Source: Burkholderia ubonensis subsp. mesacidophila
GTDB taxonomy: Bacteria > Pseudomonadota > Gammaproteobacteria > Burkholderiales > Burkholderiaceae
Length of the DNA stretch: 64,000 bases
Reading direction: 5' to 3'
Assembly: GCF_002097715.1 (NCBI RefSeq)
Contig: NZ_CP020737.1
Span: 3,348,001-3,412,000 of the forward strand
The notes under the pieces were generated by a model, which saw only the letters and a program-made list of their open reading frames with translations, did no database searches and was not told the origin of the DNA. The number at the start of each line of letters is the position of its first letter. Within the stretch, counting starts at the first letter, position 1. Positions 48,684 through 59,947 of this stretch are shown in pieces. The translations under genes and the position numbers were made by a program.

Positions 48684-49121
48684 ATGAAACAAACCTACCA
48701 TTACGGATCACATCGCGAACTGACGCCATAGGAATTGTTTTTCCTGATTTCCATTGACGAAACGTGCAAACAGCTCGGCGTTGAAGATGTTGGCGCAGTC
48801 GCCGCGATACTCGCGGGCCAGAACTGGATTCCGACGCGGGCCAAGTTCGCCGGAGCCACCAAAAACACGTCGCTCGCGTCAATTGGCTCTCGCGCCCTCC
48901 TGAATTACAACATCAAGTATCAAATCCTGCCCACGCTCACCAATGCCAGCATTAAACAAATGAAATTTTTCTTTGTTCGCAATATCGGTACATTCGTTGG
49001 TCGCGCCATTCCCGTCGTCGGCTGGGCTGTCGCGGCACACGACGTTTACGCAATCGCAACCAATTCGGTTGCCCGCTTCAATCGTCTCGTCAATCGAGAA
49101 GATCGCCTGTTCACCCGATGA
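48684..49121 (+). pseudogene. STM2901-family gene interrupted by an in-frame amber codon
   Basis: Reading from ATG 48684 gives MKQTYHYGSHRELTP, then TAG at 48729-48731, then ELFFLISIDETCKQLGVEDV and about 105 further codons in the same frame to TGA at 49119. The join LTP-stop-ELFF falls inside what I recall as the conserved start of STM2901-type proteins (LTPAELFF), so the TAG looks like a nonsense change. The remainder has PTRAKFAGATKNTSLASIGSR and FVGRAIPVVGWAVAAHDVYAI, a membrane-associating helix. Reinitiation at TTG 48735 could give 128 residues. The downstream gene overlaps by ATGA. Base composition is lower in G+C than the neighbours, suggesting transfer. Function is unknown. Confidence 0.65.
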
Positions 49122-49462
49122 ATACGACGCACGCTCGACTCGAGGCCTTTATCAGGCACGCGACAGGCATGAGCACGAACCGGCCGCTCAAGCCGACCGA
49201 CCGCCTCGAAAGCGACCTGGGCATCACCGGAGACGATGCCGACGATTTCATGGGCGCATTTTTCGACCAATTTTCGGTCGAGCCGGGGGACTTTCGCTTC
49301 GACCGGTATTTCTCGGGGGAAGGATTCAATCCTTTTGTGATCGCACTGCTGCTGTTCTCGAAGAAAGCGCGGCAGCGATACGAGAAGGAACCGTTGACGG
49401 TCGCCATGCTGGAGCACGCAATCGAACTCGGCATATGGGATTCGCGCAAACTCGCCGAGTGA
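49118..49462 (+). CDS. DUF1493 family (acyl-carrier-like) protein
   Basis: A 114-residue protein of the DUF1493 family, with an acyl-carrier-protein-like helical core (RLESDLGITGDDADDFMGAFFDQFSVEP). At the place where an ACP has the phosphopantetheine serine (DSL), this protein has GDD, so it should not carry the prosthetic group in the usual way. Its ATG overlaps the upstream gene stop (ATGA), making its translation dependent on a gene that now carries an amber codon. The pair recurs in enterobacteria and Burkholderia, as I recall, without a known role. Confidence 0.8.
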   Translation: MNTTHARLEAFIRHATGMSTNRPLKPTDRLESDLGITGDDADDFMGAFFDQFSVEPGDFRFDRYFSGEGFNPFVIALLLFSKKARQRYEKEPLTVAMLEHAIELGIWDSRKLAE

Positions 49463-49527
49463 GATCCATAATCGGCGCAGGGCGCGGCGACGGGCACTCG
49501 TGCACGACACCGCCGCGCCTGTCACCG

Positions 49528-50520
49528 TCACGCGTCGCCATCAAGCGGCGCGACCGACTGCTCGATCGCGCCGAAGATCGACTTGCCCGCGTCGTCGAAC
49601 ATCTCGATCTTCACGGTGTCGCCGTAGCGCATGAACGGCGTCTGCGGCGCGCCGTGCTCGATCGTCTCGAGGCAGCGCTTCTCGGCGATGCAGCAATAGC
49701 CGCGTTTCGAATCCTTGTTCGACACCGTGCCCGAGCCGACGATCGAGCCCGTGCGCAGGTTGCGCGTCTTCGCCGCGTGCGCGATCAGTTGGCCGAAATG
49801 GAACACCATGTCGGTGCCCGCGTCGGGCTGGCCGACCTTCTTTCCGTTCCAGTGGACGATCATCGGCCGGTGCACGCGGCCTTCGCGCCAGTGCTCGCCG
49901 AGTTCGTCCGGGGTGACCGCGACCGGTGCGAACGCGGTCGCCGGCTTGCTCTGGAAGAAGCCGAAGCCCTTCGCGAGCTCGGCCGGAATCAGGTTGCGCA
50001 GCGACACGTCGTTGACGAGCGTGACGAGCCGCACGGCCTTCAGCGCATCGTCGGGCGACGCGCTCATCGGCACGTCGCCGGTGATCACCGCGACTTCCGC
50101 CTCGAAATCGATGCCCCATTCCTCGGACGGGCAGACGACGTCGTCGCGCGCCCCGAGGAAATCGTCGCTGCCGCCCTGGTACATCAGCGGATCGGTCCAG
50201 AATTCCGGGGGCATCTCGGCGCCGCGCGCGCGGCGCACGAGCTCGACGTGGTTCACGTACGCGGAGCCGTCGGCCCACTGGAATGCGCGCGGCAGCGGCG
50301 CCATGCAGTTCGCCTGATCGAACGGGAACGCGTGACGCGCGCGGCCGTGGTTCAGCGCGTCGTACAGTTCGCGCAATTGCGGCGCGTAGAACGCCCAGTC
50401 GTCGAGCACGCGCTGCAGCGTCGGCGCGATCGCGTCGGCGATCGCCGCGGTGTGCAGGTCGCGCGACACCACGATCAGTTGGCCGTCGCGCGTGCCGTCC
50501 TTCAGCGAAGCAAGTTTCAT
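49528..50520 (-). CDS. Fumarylacetoacetate hydrolase family protein
   Basis: A 330-residue FAH-superfamily enzyme. The metal ligands E140 and E142 lie in GIDFEAEVAVI, with further conserved segments LVNDVSLRNLIPAE, FFQSKPATAFAPV and GSGTVSNKD. The long N-terminal domain and YCCIAEKR segment are typical of the group hydrolysing fumarylacetoacetate at the end of tyrosine degradation, but other acylpyruvase activities are possible. No maiA or hmgA homologue is adjacent. It is divergent from an IclR regulator, whose class often controls such aromatic catabolic genes. The ATG is at 50518-50520. Confidence 0.9.
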   Translation of the reverse strand: MKLASLKDGTRDGQLIVVSRDLHTAAIADAIAPTLQRVLDDWAFYAPQLRELYDALNHGRARHAFPFDQANCMAPLPRAFQWADGSAYVNHVELVRRARGAEMPPEFWTDPLMYQGGSDDFLGARDDVVCPSEEWGIDFEAEVAVITGDVPMSASPDDALKAVRLVTLVNDVSLRNLIPAELAKGFGFFQSKPATAFAPVAVTPDELGEHWREGRVHRPMIVHWNGKKVGQPDAGTDMVFHFGQLIAHAAKTRNLRTGSIVGSGTVSNKDSKRGYCCIAEKRCLETIEHGAPQTPFMRYGDTVKIEMFDDAGKSIFGAIEQSVAPLDGDA

Positions 50521-50535
50521 AGGGGGAATCTGCCG

Positions 50536-50564
50536 TTGTAGTGACGATGGAAGGAATCTATTTT
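50536..50564 (+). promoter_or_regulatory. Promoter of the IclR-type regulator gene
   Basis: TTGTAG (50536-50541) and TATTTT (50559-50564) spaced by 17 bp. The start codon lies about 90 bp downstream. Confidence 0.4.
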
Positions 50565-50571
50565 ACGATGG
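50544..50571. promoter_or_regulatory. Direct repeat ACGATGG x2, candidate IclR operator
   Basis: ACGATGG occurs at 50544-50550 and 50565-50571, exactly 21 bp (two helical turns) apart, each followed by GAATC. It overlaps the regulator promoter and lies just upstream of the divergent FAH gene. Binding by the regulator is inference. Confidence 0.35.
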
Positions 50572-50656
50572 TGAATCCGTGCGGCGCACCTTCCTTGCGT
50601 GCGCCGTGGCCGATTCGCCCCTTGCCTCCAGATCGCGCGCCGCGCGCCGTTGCCCC

Positions 50657-51523
50657 ATGCCCGCCAGCCAGCTCCCAGACGACGATCTCGCCGACTCCGA
50701 CACCGCCGACGAAGCCGCCGGCGAAAACGGCGAGAAGGTCCGTTCCGGCATCCAGTCGATCGAGGTCGGCTTCCGCCTGCTCGACGTGCTGACGAGCGAG
50801 CCGCGCGCGATGATGCTGCGCGATCTCGCCCAGCGCGCGGGCATGAGCCCGGCGAAGGCGCACCGCTACCTCGTCAGCTTCTCGCGGCTCGGCGTCGTGT
50901 CGCAGGACCCCGTCTCCGGCCGCTACGAGCTCGGCGGCTTCGCGCTGCAGATGGGCCTCGCGCGCCTGGCGCGGGTCGACGGCGTGAAGCTCGCGCGGAT
51001 CGCGCTGACCGAATTGCGCGACCGGCTCGACCAGACGGTCGGCATCGCGGTGTGGGGCAACCAGGGCCCGACGATCGTGCACTGGATGGAATCGAGCCAT
51101 CCGGCGAAGGCGTCGCTGAAGCTCGGCGACGTGATGCCGCTGCTCGGCTCCGCGACGGGCCTGCTGTTCGCCGCGTACCTGCCGCGCAGCAAGACCGCCG
51201 CGATGATCGAGCGCGAGCTCGCCGACACGCGCCGCTCGCCGCATCACGGCGGGCCGCGCACGCTCGCCGAGGTCGACGCGGCGCTCGCGGACGTGCGCGC
51301 CCATGCGGCCGCGCGCGTCGAAGGGATGCTGCTGCCGACGATCCACGCGTTCTGCATGCCAGTGTTCGACGCGGTCGGCGAACTGGCGCTCGCGATCCTC
51401 GCGCTCGGCCACGAAGGCACGTTCGACATCGCGTGGGGCGGCGAGATCGACACCGCGCTGCGCGCCTGCGCGCAGGAACTGTCGTACGAACTGGGCTATA
51501 GTCCGGACGCGCGCGACGCCTGA
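50657..51523 (+). CDS. IclR-family transcriptional regulator
   Basis: A 288-residue IclR regulator. A short acidic N-terminal tail (to about residue 28) is followed by the winged HTH (about 30-90, SIEVGFRLLDVLTSEPRAMMLRDLAQRAGMSPAKAHRYL). The IclR effector domain follows (LRDRLDQTVGIAVWGNQGPTIVHW to HAFCMPVFDAVGELALAILALG). I chose the ATG at 50657; the frame is open further upstream, but that part lacks homology. It is divergent from the FAH gene and likely represses or activates it in response to an aromatic degradation intermediate. Confidence 0.9.
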   Translation: MPASQLPDDDLADSDTADEAAGENGEKVRSGIQSIEVGFRLLDVLTSEPRAMMLRDLAQRAGMSPAKAHRYLVSFSRLGVVSQDPVSGRYELGGFALQMGLARLARVDGVKLARIALTELRDRLDQTVGIAVWGNQGPTIVHWMESSHPAKASLKLGDVMPLLGSATGLLFAAYLPRSKTAAMIERELADTRRSPHHGGPRTLAEVDAALADVRAHAAARVEGMLLPTIHAFCMPVFDAVGELALAILALGHEGTFDIAWGGEIDTALRACAQELSYELGYSPDARDA

Positions 51524-51651
51524 CGCGGGGTGCGCGACGCGCCGCATGAACGCGCGACGCACCCGGCGGTCCGAATCCTGACGCAACCGGCCAACCTGCC
51601 AACCGGCGCGCCGACGCTGCGCAACCGCCCCGAACCCTTCGCTGCCCGACG

Positions 51652-52866
51652 ATGCCGCCTTCCGACGCCCGCCCCCGCTACGCTCCGCCCCGCCGCTGGC
51701 TGCGCGCGGGCGTCGCGCTGTTCGTGGTGCTCGTGCTGCATGCGCTCGCCGCGCTGTGGTTCACGCGCCATCGCGAACCGTTCACGCCGCCGGCGCCCGC
51801 CGAGGTGCCCGTGCAGATCGAGCTGCTGAAGCCGCGGCCGATCGAGCGGCAACCGGCGCCGAAACCGGTTGCAAAGCCCGCCGAGCCGAAGCCCGCGAAG
51901 CCCGCCAAGCCGGTGGCCGCGCCATCGCAGCCGGCGCCGCAGGAGCCGGTGCTGACGTCGACGCAGACCGCCGCGGAAGGCGTGCCGCCGGCTGGCGCAT
52001 CCGCCGGCGGCACCGCAACGGGCGCATCAGGCGCGTCGGCTGCGGCGGCCGGCGGCGCAAGCGGCGCCGCGACAGCCGGCCCCGCGTCGAACGGTGTGAA
52101 GTTTGCCGCGCCGCCGTCCGGCGACCTGCGGTACGACGCGTTCTTCAACGGCATGCAGAACTCGACGGGGACGATCCACTGGCGCAGCGACGGACAAACG
52201 TATGAGCTGTCGGTGACGATGCCCGTGCCGTTCGTCGGTCCGTTCAGGTACCGGAGCCAGGGCCGCATCGATGCATACGGGATCGCGCCCGACCGGTATG
52301 TCGAGCAGCGCGGCAAGCGCCCGGAGGACATCGCGATCTTCAACCGCGAGATCAGGCAGGTCGTGTTCACGCGCACGCCGGACAACGCGCCGCTGCCCGA
52401 CGGCGTGCAGGACCGCTTCAGCATGCTGATGCAGCTGTCGGGCCTGTTGCGCGGCAATCCCGACGCGTACAAGCGGGGCGTCACGCAGCAGTTCTTCGTG
52501 ATCGACAACAACAGCGGCGAGACCTGGCCGATCACGGTGATCGGCGACGAGCAGGTGCAGACCGCCGCCGGCTTCATCGCGACGCGGCACTTCATGCGCC
52601 TGCCGCGCCGCGCCGGCGACACGCGGCGCATCGACATGTGGCTCGCGCCGTCGCTCGGCTGGCTGCCCGCACGACTCGTGCAGACGGAACCGAACGGCAC
52701 GCAGATCGAGCTGCTGTGGCACGGCCCGCTGGCCGCGCCCGGCGTGTCCGCCGACGCGGCGCCGGACACCGGCGGCACGCCGGACGCGACGTCCGGCGCG
52801 GTTGCGCCGCCGTCCACCCCTGCCTCGGCTGCGTCGCCACCCGCCGCATCGCCCGCAGCGCCATGA
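51652..52866 (+). CDS. DUF3108 protein with TonB-like N-terminal anchor
   Basis: A 404-residue protein. An N-terminal membrane helix (about 18-38) is followed by a VPVQIELLKPRPIERQ segment and a long Pro/Lys/Ala-rich stretch (about 60-145) like the TonB/TolA periplasmic spacer. The DUF3108 domain occupies about 150-360 (DLRYDAFFNGMQNSTGTIHWRSDGQTYELSV, GVQDRFSMLMQLSGLLRGNP, RRIDMWLAPSLGWLPARLVQTEPNG). A disordered Ala/Pro tail ends it. DUF3108 proteins are predicted periplasmic beta-rich proteins near the outer membrane, of unknown function. No TonB-type C-terminal domain is present. The ATG at 51652 is the first fitting start. Confidence 0.85.
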   Translation: MPPSDARPRYAPPRRWLRAGVALFVVLVLHALAALWFTRHREPFTPPAPAEVPVQIELLKPRPIERQPAPKPVAKPAEPKPAKPAKPVAAPSQPAPQEPVLTSTQTAAEGVPPAGASAGGTATGASGASAAAAGGASGAATAGPASNGVKFAAPPSGDLRYDAFFNGMQNSTGTIHWRSDGQTYELSVTMPVPFVGPFRYRSQGRIDAYGIAPDRYVEQRGKRPEDIAIFNREIRQVVFTRTPDNAPLPDGVQDRFSMLMQLSGLLRGNPDAYKRGVTQQFFVIDNNSGETWPITVIGDEQVQTAAGFIATRHFMRLPRRAGDTRRIDMWLAPSLGWLPARLVQTEPNGTQIELLWHGPLAAPGVSADAAPDTGGTPDATSGAVAPPSTPASAASPPAASPAAP

Positions 52867-53019
52867 CGCAGCACGCCGCGCCCCGAATCGGCAAATTCGA
52901 CCGATGGTTTTCCGCCATAAAGATTTGCGGTCACGCGCCGTAATATCAGACATGCCACGCATGACACTCTTTAACAACTATTTCGGTACACCGGCCGACA
53001 ATAGGAAACGTTTCGGAGA

Positions 53020-53150
53020 TATCGGCTTCTAACCGATACACCCCATGCAGAGGGAACGGGGTGTGCAGCGCAAGCCCCTTGAAACCGGCGAGGTCTACCC
53101 CACTTAGGGGAACAACAAGGCCAGAAGCCACTGCGAAGAGGAGTGCCGCC
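53020..53150 (+). ncRNA. Structured leader upstream of the BTH_I0359-family gene (unidentified)
   Basis: The 130 nt before the start codon can fold into successive stem-loops. They are TATCGG/CCGATA around 53020-53040, ACACCCC/GGGGTGT around 53036-53067, and TACCCC-ACTT-AGGGGA near 53095-53110. The last is enclosed by CCTTG/CAAGG pairing. The strong GAGGAG site follows at the 3' end. It does not match a riboswitch class I can recognise; a cobalamin riboswitch was considered and not supported. Confidence 0.3.
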
Positions 53151-53408
53151 ATGCAAATGATCTACAACAGCCCCAACTACTGCGTCGTCGAGTTCCCGCC
53201 GCAGGCCGGCCATCACGCGATGAATTCGGGTGGCTACGAAATCGTCGACAAGAACGCGCAGCGCGAGATCTTCATCGACGGCGAACTCGCCGCCCGGTTT
53301 CGCGAACACGTGAAGCAGCTGATCGAGGACGAGCCGTCGCTCGACGAAGTCGACGAATTCCTCGGACAGTTCGACAGCCTGATGACGCAACCGGTCGTCC
53401 TGCACTGA
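53151..53408 (+). CDS. BTH_I0359-family (DUF3567) small protein
   Basis: An 85-residue protein of a conserved Burkholderiales family. The pattern is MQMIYNSPNYCVVEFP, then GGYEIVDKNAQREIFIDGELAARFREHVKQLIEDEPSLDEVDEFLGQFDSLMTQPVVLH. It is cytoplasmic and acidic, with no catalytic motif, and its function is unknown. GAGGAG with a 7-nt gap precedes the ATG at 53151, an unusually strong site behind a structured leader. It is transcribed alone, with two hairpins before metH. Confidence 0.88.
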   Translation: MQMIYNSPNYCVVEFPPQAGHHAMNSGGYEIVDKNAQREIFIDGELAARFREHVKQLIEDEPSLDEVDEFLGQFDSLMTQPVVLH

Positions 53409-53447
53409 CGACACACCCGCCCGGCGCCCGATACTGATCGATGCCGC

Positions 53448-53480
53448 CGGGTGAGCCGCACGCGGCGCGCGGCTCACCCG
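53448..53480 (+). terminator. 12-bp perfect stem-loop after the BTH_I0359-family gene
   Basis: CGGGTGAGCCGC (53448-53459) pairs with GCGGCTCACCCG (53469-53480) around a 9-nt loop, without a T-tract. Confidence 0.45.
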
Positions 53481-53505
53481 CGCCGCCTCGAGCACTCCGC
53501 TCCCG

Positions 53506-53540
53506 CCCCCGCCCGGTCCGCCGCGCGGGGGCTTTCATTT
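53506..53540 (+). terminator. Rho-independent terminator upstream of metH
   Basis: Stem CCCCCGC/GCGGGGG (53506-53512 and 53525-53531), followed by CTTTCATTT. It closes the BTH_I0359-family transcript before the metH promoter. Confidence 0.65.
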
Positions 53541-53579
53541 GGCGCCGCGCCACGCCTAACGGCGCGCGGCCGCACCGGC

Positions 53580-53585
53580 TACAAT
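53580..53585 (+). promoter_or_regulatory. -10 element of metH
   Basis: TACAAT, 31 bp before the start codon. It gives a leader of about 25 nt with no evident Shine-Dalgarno. Confidence 0.45.
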
Positions 53586-53616
53586 GGCGCTTTTCCCGAC
53601 TCGCCGGTCATCCGCC

Positions 53617-54696
53617 ATGTCTGCGACTTCATCCGCCGTTCGTTCCGCTCCGTTAGCCGCGCTCGACGCCCCGTACACGCGCGGCGCCCAGCTGCCCGCG
53701 CTGCTGAAGCAGCGCATCCTGATCCTCGACGGCGCGATGGGCACGATGATCCAGCGCTACAAGCTCGACGAGGCCGCGTATCGCGGCGAGCGCTTCAAGG
53801 ACTTCCCGCGCGACATCAAGGGCAACAACGAGCTGCTGTCGCTCACGCAGCCGCAGATCATCCGCGAGATCCACGACCAGTACTTCGCGGCCGGCGCGGA
53901 CATCGTCGAGACCAACACGTTCGGCGCGACGACGGTCGCGCAGGCCGACTACGGGATGGAAGACCTCGTCGTCGAGATGAACGTCGAATCGGCGCGGCTC
54001 GCGCGCGAATCGGCCGCGCAATACGCGACGCCGGACAAGCCGCGCTTCGTCGCGGGCGCGATCGGGCCGACGCCGAAGACGGCGAGCATCTCGCCGGACG
54101 TCAACGACCCGGGCGCGCGCAACATCACGTTCGACGAGCTGCGCGACGCGTACTACGCGCAGGCGAAGGCGCTGCTCGACGGCGGCGTCGACCTGTTCCT
54201 CGTCGAGACGATCTTCGACACGCTGAACGCGAAGGCCGCGCTGTTCGCGCTCGACCAGCTGTTCGAGGACACCGGCGAGCGCCTGCCGATCATGATCTCG
54301 GGCACCGTCACCGATGCGTCGGGCCGCATCCTGTCCGGCCAGACGGTCGAGGCGTTCTGGAATTCGCTGCGCCACGCGAAGCCGCTCACGTTCGGCCTGA
54401 ACTGCGCGCTGGGCGCGGCGCTGATGCGCCCGTACATCGCCGAGCTCGCGAAGCTGTGCGACACCTACGTGTCGTGCTACCCGAACGCGGGCCTGCCGAA
54501 CCCGATGAGCGACACCGGCTTCGACGAGACGCCCGACGTCACGTCGGGCCTCCTGAAGGAATTCGCGCAGGCCGGGCTCGTGAACCTCGCGGGCGGCTGC
54601 TGCGGCACGACGCCCGAGCACATCGCGGCGATCGCGAAGGCGCTCGCCGAAGTGAAGCCGCGCCGCTGGCCGACCCAGTACAGCGACGCCGCCTGA
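53617..54696 (+). CDS. metH: Methionine synthase, homocysteine-binding subunit (N-terminal half of MetH)
   Basis: A 359-residue protein equal to the homocysteine S-methyltransferase domain of cobalamin-dependent methionine synthase. It shows [17 protein letters not shown] (about 36-52), [17 protein letters not shown], and the zinc ligands C263 (GLNCALGA) with C328 and C329 ([10 protein letters not shown]). It activates homocysteine thiolate. In E. coli this is fused to the folate/B12/reactivation domains; here those are on the next gene, 47 bp downstream. The ATG at 53617 is preferred over one at 53584, which overlaps the -10 element. Confidence 0.93.
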   Translation: MSATSSAVRSAPLAALDAPYTRGAQLPALLKQRILILDGAMGTMIQRYKLDEAAYRGERFKDFPRDIKGNNELLSLTQPQIIREIHDQYFAAGADIVETNTFGATTVAQADYGMEDLVVEMNVESARLARESAAQYATPDKPRFVAGAIGPTPKTASISPDVNDPGARNITFDELRDAYYAQAKALLDGGVDLFLVETIFDTLNAKAALFALDQLFEDTGERLPIMISGTVTDASGRILSGQTVEAFWNSLRHAKPLTFGLNCALGAALMRPYIAELAKLCDTYVSCYPNAGLPNPMSDTGFDETPDVTSGLLKEFAQAGLVNLAGGCCGTTPEHIAAIAKALAEVKPRRWPTQYSDAA

Positions 54697-54743
54697 CCCG
54701 ACCGATTCCCCGTCCGCCCCACACCACACGAATTCGCACCGCC

Positions 54744-57461
<2,718 letters not shown>

Positions 57462-57512
57462 TCCGCATCGGCGGGCGGCGCGCGCCGCCCTTTCACCCGA
57501 CGAATGACCAGC

Positions 57513-57540
57513 AAAAAGCCCGCTCGAGAGCGGGCTTTTT
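57513..57540. terminator. Bidirectional Rho-independent terminator after metH
   Basis: AAAAAGCCCGCTC-GA-GAGCGGGCTTTTT, a 13-bp perfect stem flanked by A and T tracts. It serves metH rightwards and the DUF1840 gene leftwards. Confidence 0.92.
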
Positions 57541-57563
57541 GTCGTGCCGGCGGCCGGCGGAGG

Positions 57564-57887
57564 TCAGAAACCCCAGTGCACGTCGGCCTGGCCGGCCTTC
57601 GCTTCGCGCAGCATCGACAGGAACGGCGCGACGCGCTGCGCCAGGCTCGGCGGCACTTCGTGGTGCGCGTGGTCGTCCTCGTCCTCGTGGAAATGGCCGG
57701 CGTGCTCCGCGCGCTCCTGCTTCGCCTGCGTGACGGCGTCTTCCAGCTTCGCGATCGCGTGGTCCAGCTCGTCGTGGGTAATCACGCCGCGCTCGCCAAG
57801 CTGCTTGCCGACGAGACCCAGCACGTAGACGGCGAAATCCTTCAACACGTCGAGATCCTGTGCCGCCTTGCTCTTAAACGTAATCAT
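57564..57887 (-). CDS. DUF1840 family protein
   Basis: A 107-residue protein of the DUF1840 family, opening MITFKSKAAQDLDVLKDFAVYVLGLVGK as is standard for the family. A central acidic histidine-rich segment (HAGHFHEDEDDHAHHE) could bind metal. It is helical and cytoplasmic, of unknown function. It is single, ended by the bidirectional terminator and divergent from argS. Confidence 0.88.
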   Translation of the reverse strand: MITFKSKAAQDLDVLKDFAVYVLGLVGKQLGERGVITHDELDHAIAKLEDAVTQAKQERAEHAGHFHEDEDDHAHHEVPPSLAQRVAPFLSMLREAKAGQADVHWGF

Positions 57888-57983
57888 GACTATTCCCTTT
57901 TCATCTTGTTGTGCCCGCCGGGCCCGGCTGGGGCCGCCGGCAGGCCGGCGTCCGGCCTCGCGGACGCGTGGCGCCTGAGCGGC

Positions 57984-57989
57984 ATATTA
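57984..57989 (-). promoter_or_regulatory. Extended -10 element of the DUF1840 gene
   Basis: The minus strand reads TGCTAATAT, an extended -10 (TGn-TAATAT), placed about 97 bp before the ATG. Confidence 0.3.
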
Positions 57990-58087
57990 GCACCTGTTAA
58001 AATTCTACGATCCCTGAAACGCGCGCTTAAAAGAGCGCGCCGGTCCGCCGGCCTCCCCGGCTGCCATCAACGAAGCCTTCTACCAGC

Positions 58088-59869
58088 ATGCTGCCAGCCC
58101 AAAAACAGACCCTCGAAGCCCTGCTCGCGGATAGCGTGAAGCAGGTTGCCCACGCCCTGAAGGGCGCCGACGCGGCCTTCGTCGCGCCCGCGATCACGCT
58201 CGAGCGCCCGAAGGTTGCCGCGCACGGCGACGTCGCGTGCAACGTCGCGATGCAGCTCGCCAAGCCGCTCGGCGCGAACCCGCGCCAGCTCGCCGAGCAG
58301 ATCGTCGCGGCCCTCACCGCGCAGCCTGGCGCGCAAGGCCTCGTCGAAGCCGCCGAAATCGCCGGCCCCGGCTTCATCAACCTGCGCCTGACGGCGGCGG
58401 CCAAGCAGGCCGTGATCGCCGCGGTGCTCGCGGAAGGGCGCGCATTCGGCCTGTCCACGCGCGAACATGGCAAGCAAGTGTTGCTGGAGTTCGTGTCGGC
58501 AAACCCGACCGGCCCGCTGCACGTCGGCCACGGCCGCCAGGCGGCGCTCGGCGACGCGCTCGCGAACGTGATCGCGAGCCAGGGCTACGCGGTGCACCGC
58601 GAGTTCTACTACAACGACGCCGGCGTGCAGATCGGCAACCTCGCGATCTCGACGCAGGCACGCGCGCGCGGCCTGAAGCCGGGCGACGCGGGCTGGCCAG
58701 AAGCCGCGTACAACGGCGAGTACATCGCCGACATCGCGCGCGACTACCTGAACGGCGAGACGGTCGCCGCGAAGGACGGCGAGCCGGTCAAGGGCGCGGG
58801 CGACGTCGAGGATCTCGAGGCGATCCGCAAGTTCGCGGTCGCGTACCTGCGCCACGAGCAGGACATGGACCTGCAGGCGTTCGGCGTGAAGTTCGACCAG
58901 TACTACCTCGAATCGTCGCTGTACAAGGAAGGCCGCGTCGAGCAGACGGTCGACGCGCTGATCAAGGCCGGCGTGACCTACGAGCAGGACGGCGCGCTGT
59001 GGCTGCGCACGACCGACAACGGCGACGACAAGGACCGCGTGATGCGCAAGACCGACGGCACCTACACGTACTTCGTGCCGGACGTCGCGTACCACGTGAC
59101 CAAGTGGCAGCGCGGCTTCACGAAGGTGATCAACATCCAGGGCTCGGACCACCACGGCACGATCGCGCGCGTGCGCGCCGGCCTGCAGGGGCTGCACATC
59201 GGCATCCCGAAGGGCTACCCCGACTACGTGCTGCACAAGATGGTCACCGTGATGCGCGACGGCCAGGAAGTGAAGATCTCGAAGCGCGCGGGCAGCTACG
59301 TGACCGTGCGCGACCTGATCGAATGGTCGGGCGGCGCGGCGCCGGGCCAGGAGGCGGCGCCGGACCTGATCGACGAGGCGACGATCACGCGCGGCCGCGA
59401 CGCGGTGCGCTTCTTCCTGATCTCCCGCAAGGCCGACACCGAGTTCGTGTTCGACATCGACCTCGCGCTGAAACAGAACGACGAGAACCCGGTCTACTAC
59501 GTCCAGTACGCGCACGCGCGGATCTGCTCGGTGCTCAACGAATTGAAGTCGCGCTACAACGGCGACGCCGCGCAGCTGCCGGGCGCCGACCTGTCGCAGC
59601 TCACGAGCACGCAGGCCGCGTCGCTGATGCAGAAGCTCGCCGAGTATCCGGACATGCTCGCGCATGCGGCGAACGAGCTGGCGCCGCACGCGGTCGCGTT
59701 CTACCTGCGCGATCTCGCTGGTGAATTCCACTCGTTCTACAATGCGGAGCGCGTGCTGGTCGACGACGAAGCGCCGCGCACCGCGCGCGCCGCGCTCCTC
59801 GCCGCGACCCGGCAGGTGCTGGAGAACGGCCTGGCGATGCTCGGCGTCTCCGCGCCCGCCAAGATGTAA
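58088..59869 (+). CDS. argS: Arginyl-tRNA synthetase
   Basis: A 593-residue class I aminoacyl-tRNA synthetase charging tRNA-Arg. An N-terminal Add-1 domain (about 1-95) for tRNA elbow recognition precedes the catalytic fold with HVGH (145-148) in [12 protein letters not shown]. The KMSKS equivalent is KISKRAG, and the C-terminal anticodon-binding DALR domain ends the protein. All family landmarks are intact. It is followed by an SPOR-domain gene 78 bp downstream, an order common in the genus. Confidence 0.97.
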   Translation: MLPAQKQTLEALLADSVKQVAHALKGADAAFVAPAITLERPKVAAHGDVACNVAMQLAKPLGANPRQLAEQIVAALTAQPGAQGLVEAAEIAGPGFINLRLTAAAKQAVIAAVLAEGRAFGLSTREHGKQVLLEFVSANPTGPLHVGHGRQAALGDALANVIASQGYAVHREFYYNDAGVQIGNLAISTQARARGLKPGDAGWPEAAYNGEYIADIARDYLNGETVAAKDGEPVKGAGDVEDLEAIRKFAVAYLRHEQDMDLQAFGVKFDQYYLESSLYKEGRVEQTVDALIKAGVTYEQDGALWLRTTDNGDDKDRVMRKTDGTYTYFVPDVAYHVTKWQRGFTKVINIQGSDHHGTIARVRAGLQGLHIGIPKGYPDYVLHKMVTVMRDGQEVKISKRAGSYVTVRDLIEWSGGAAPGQEAAPDLIDEATITRGRDAVRFFLISRKADTEFVFDIDLALKQNDENPVYYVQYAHARICSVLNELKSRYNGDAAQLPGADLSQLTSTQAASLMQKLAEYPDMLAHAANELAPHAVAFYLRDLAGEFHSFYNAERVLVDDEAPRTARAALLAATRQVLENGLAMLGVSAPAKM

Positions 59870-59947
59870 GTTGCCCGAGCGGGCAGACAGGCCGCGGCTG
59901 CGCCCGCCGTGGCCTTTTCACGATTCTTTTTGCAGGTGACTCAAGCA

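Noticed and set aside
48729..48731. TAG read as pyrrolysine or another programmed recoding event
   Set aside because: No pyl genes are expected in this lineage and the position normally holds an ordinary residue. A nonsense change, sequencing error or suppression is simpler.
53036..53150. Cobalamin riboswitch upstream of metH
   Set aside because: An AGCCACTG-like string is present, but the B12 box and core order do not match, and a separate gene and terminator lie between it and metH.
53451..54740. Upstream extension of the metH C-terminal frame giving a 1336-residue protein
   Set aside because: The added part is an out-of-frame reading of the homocysteine-binding gene. Homology begins at ATG 54744, so this is not a fused or frameshifted metH.
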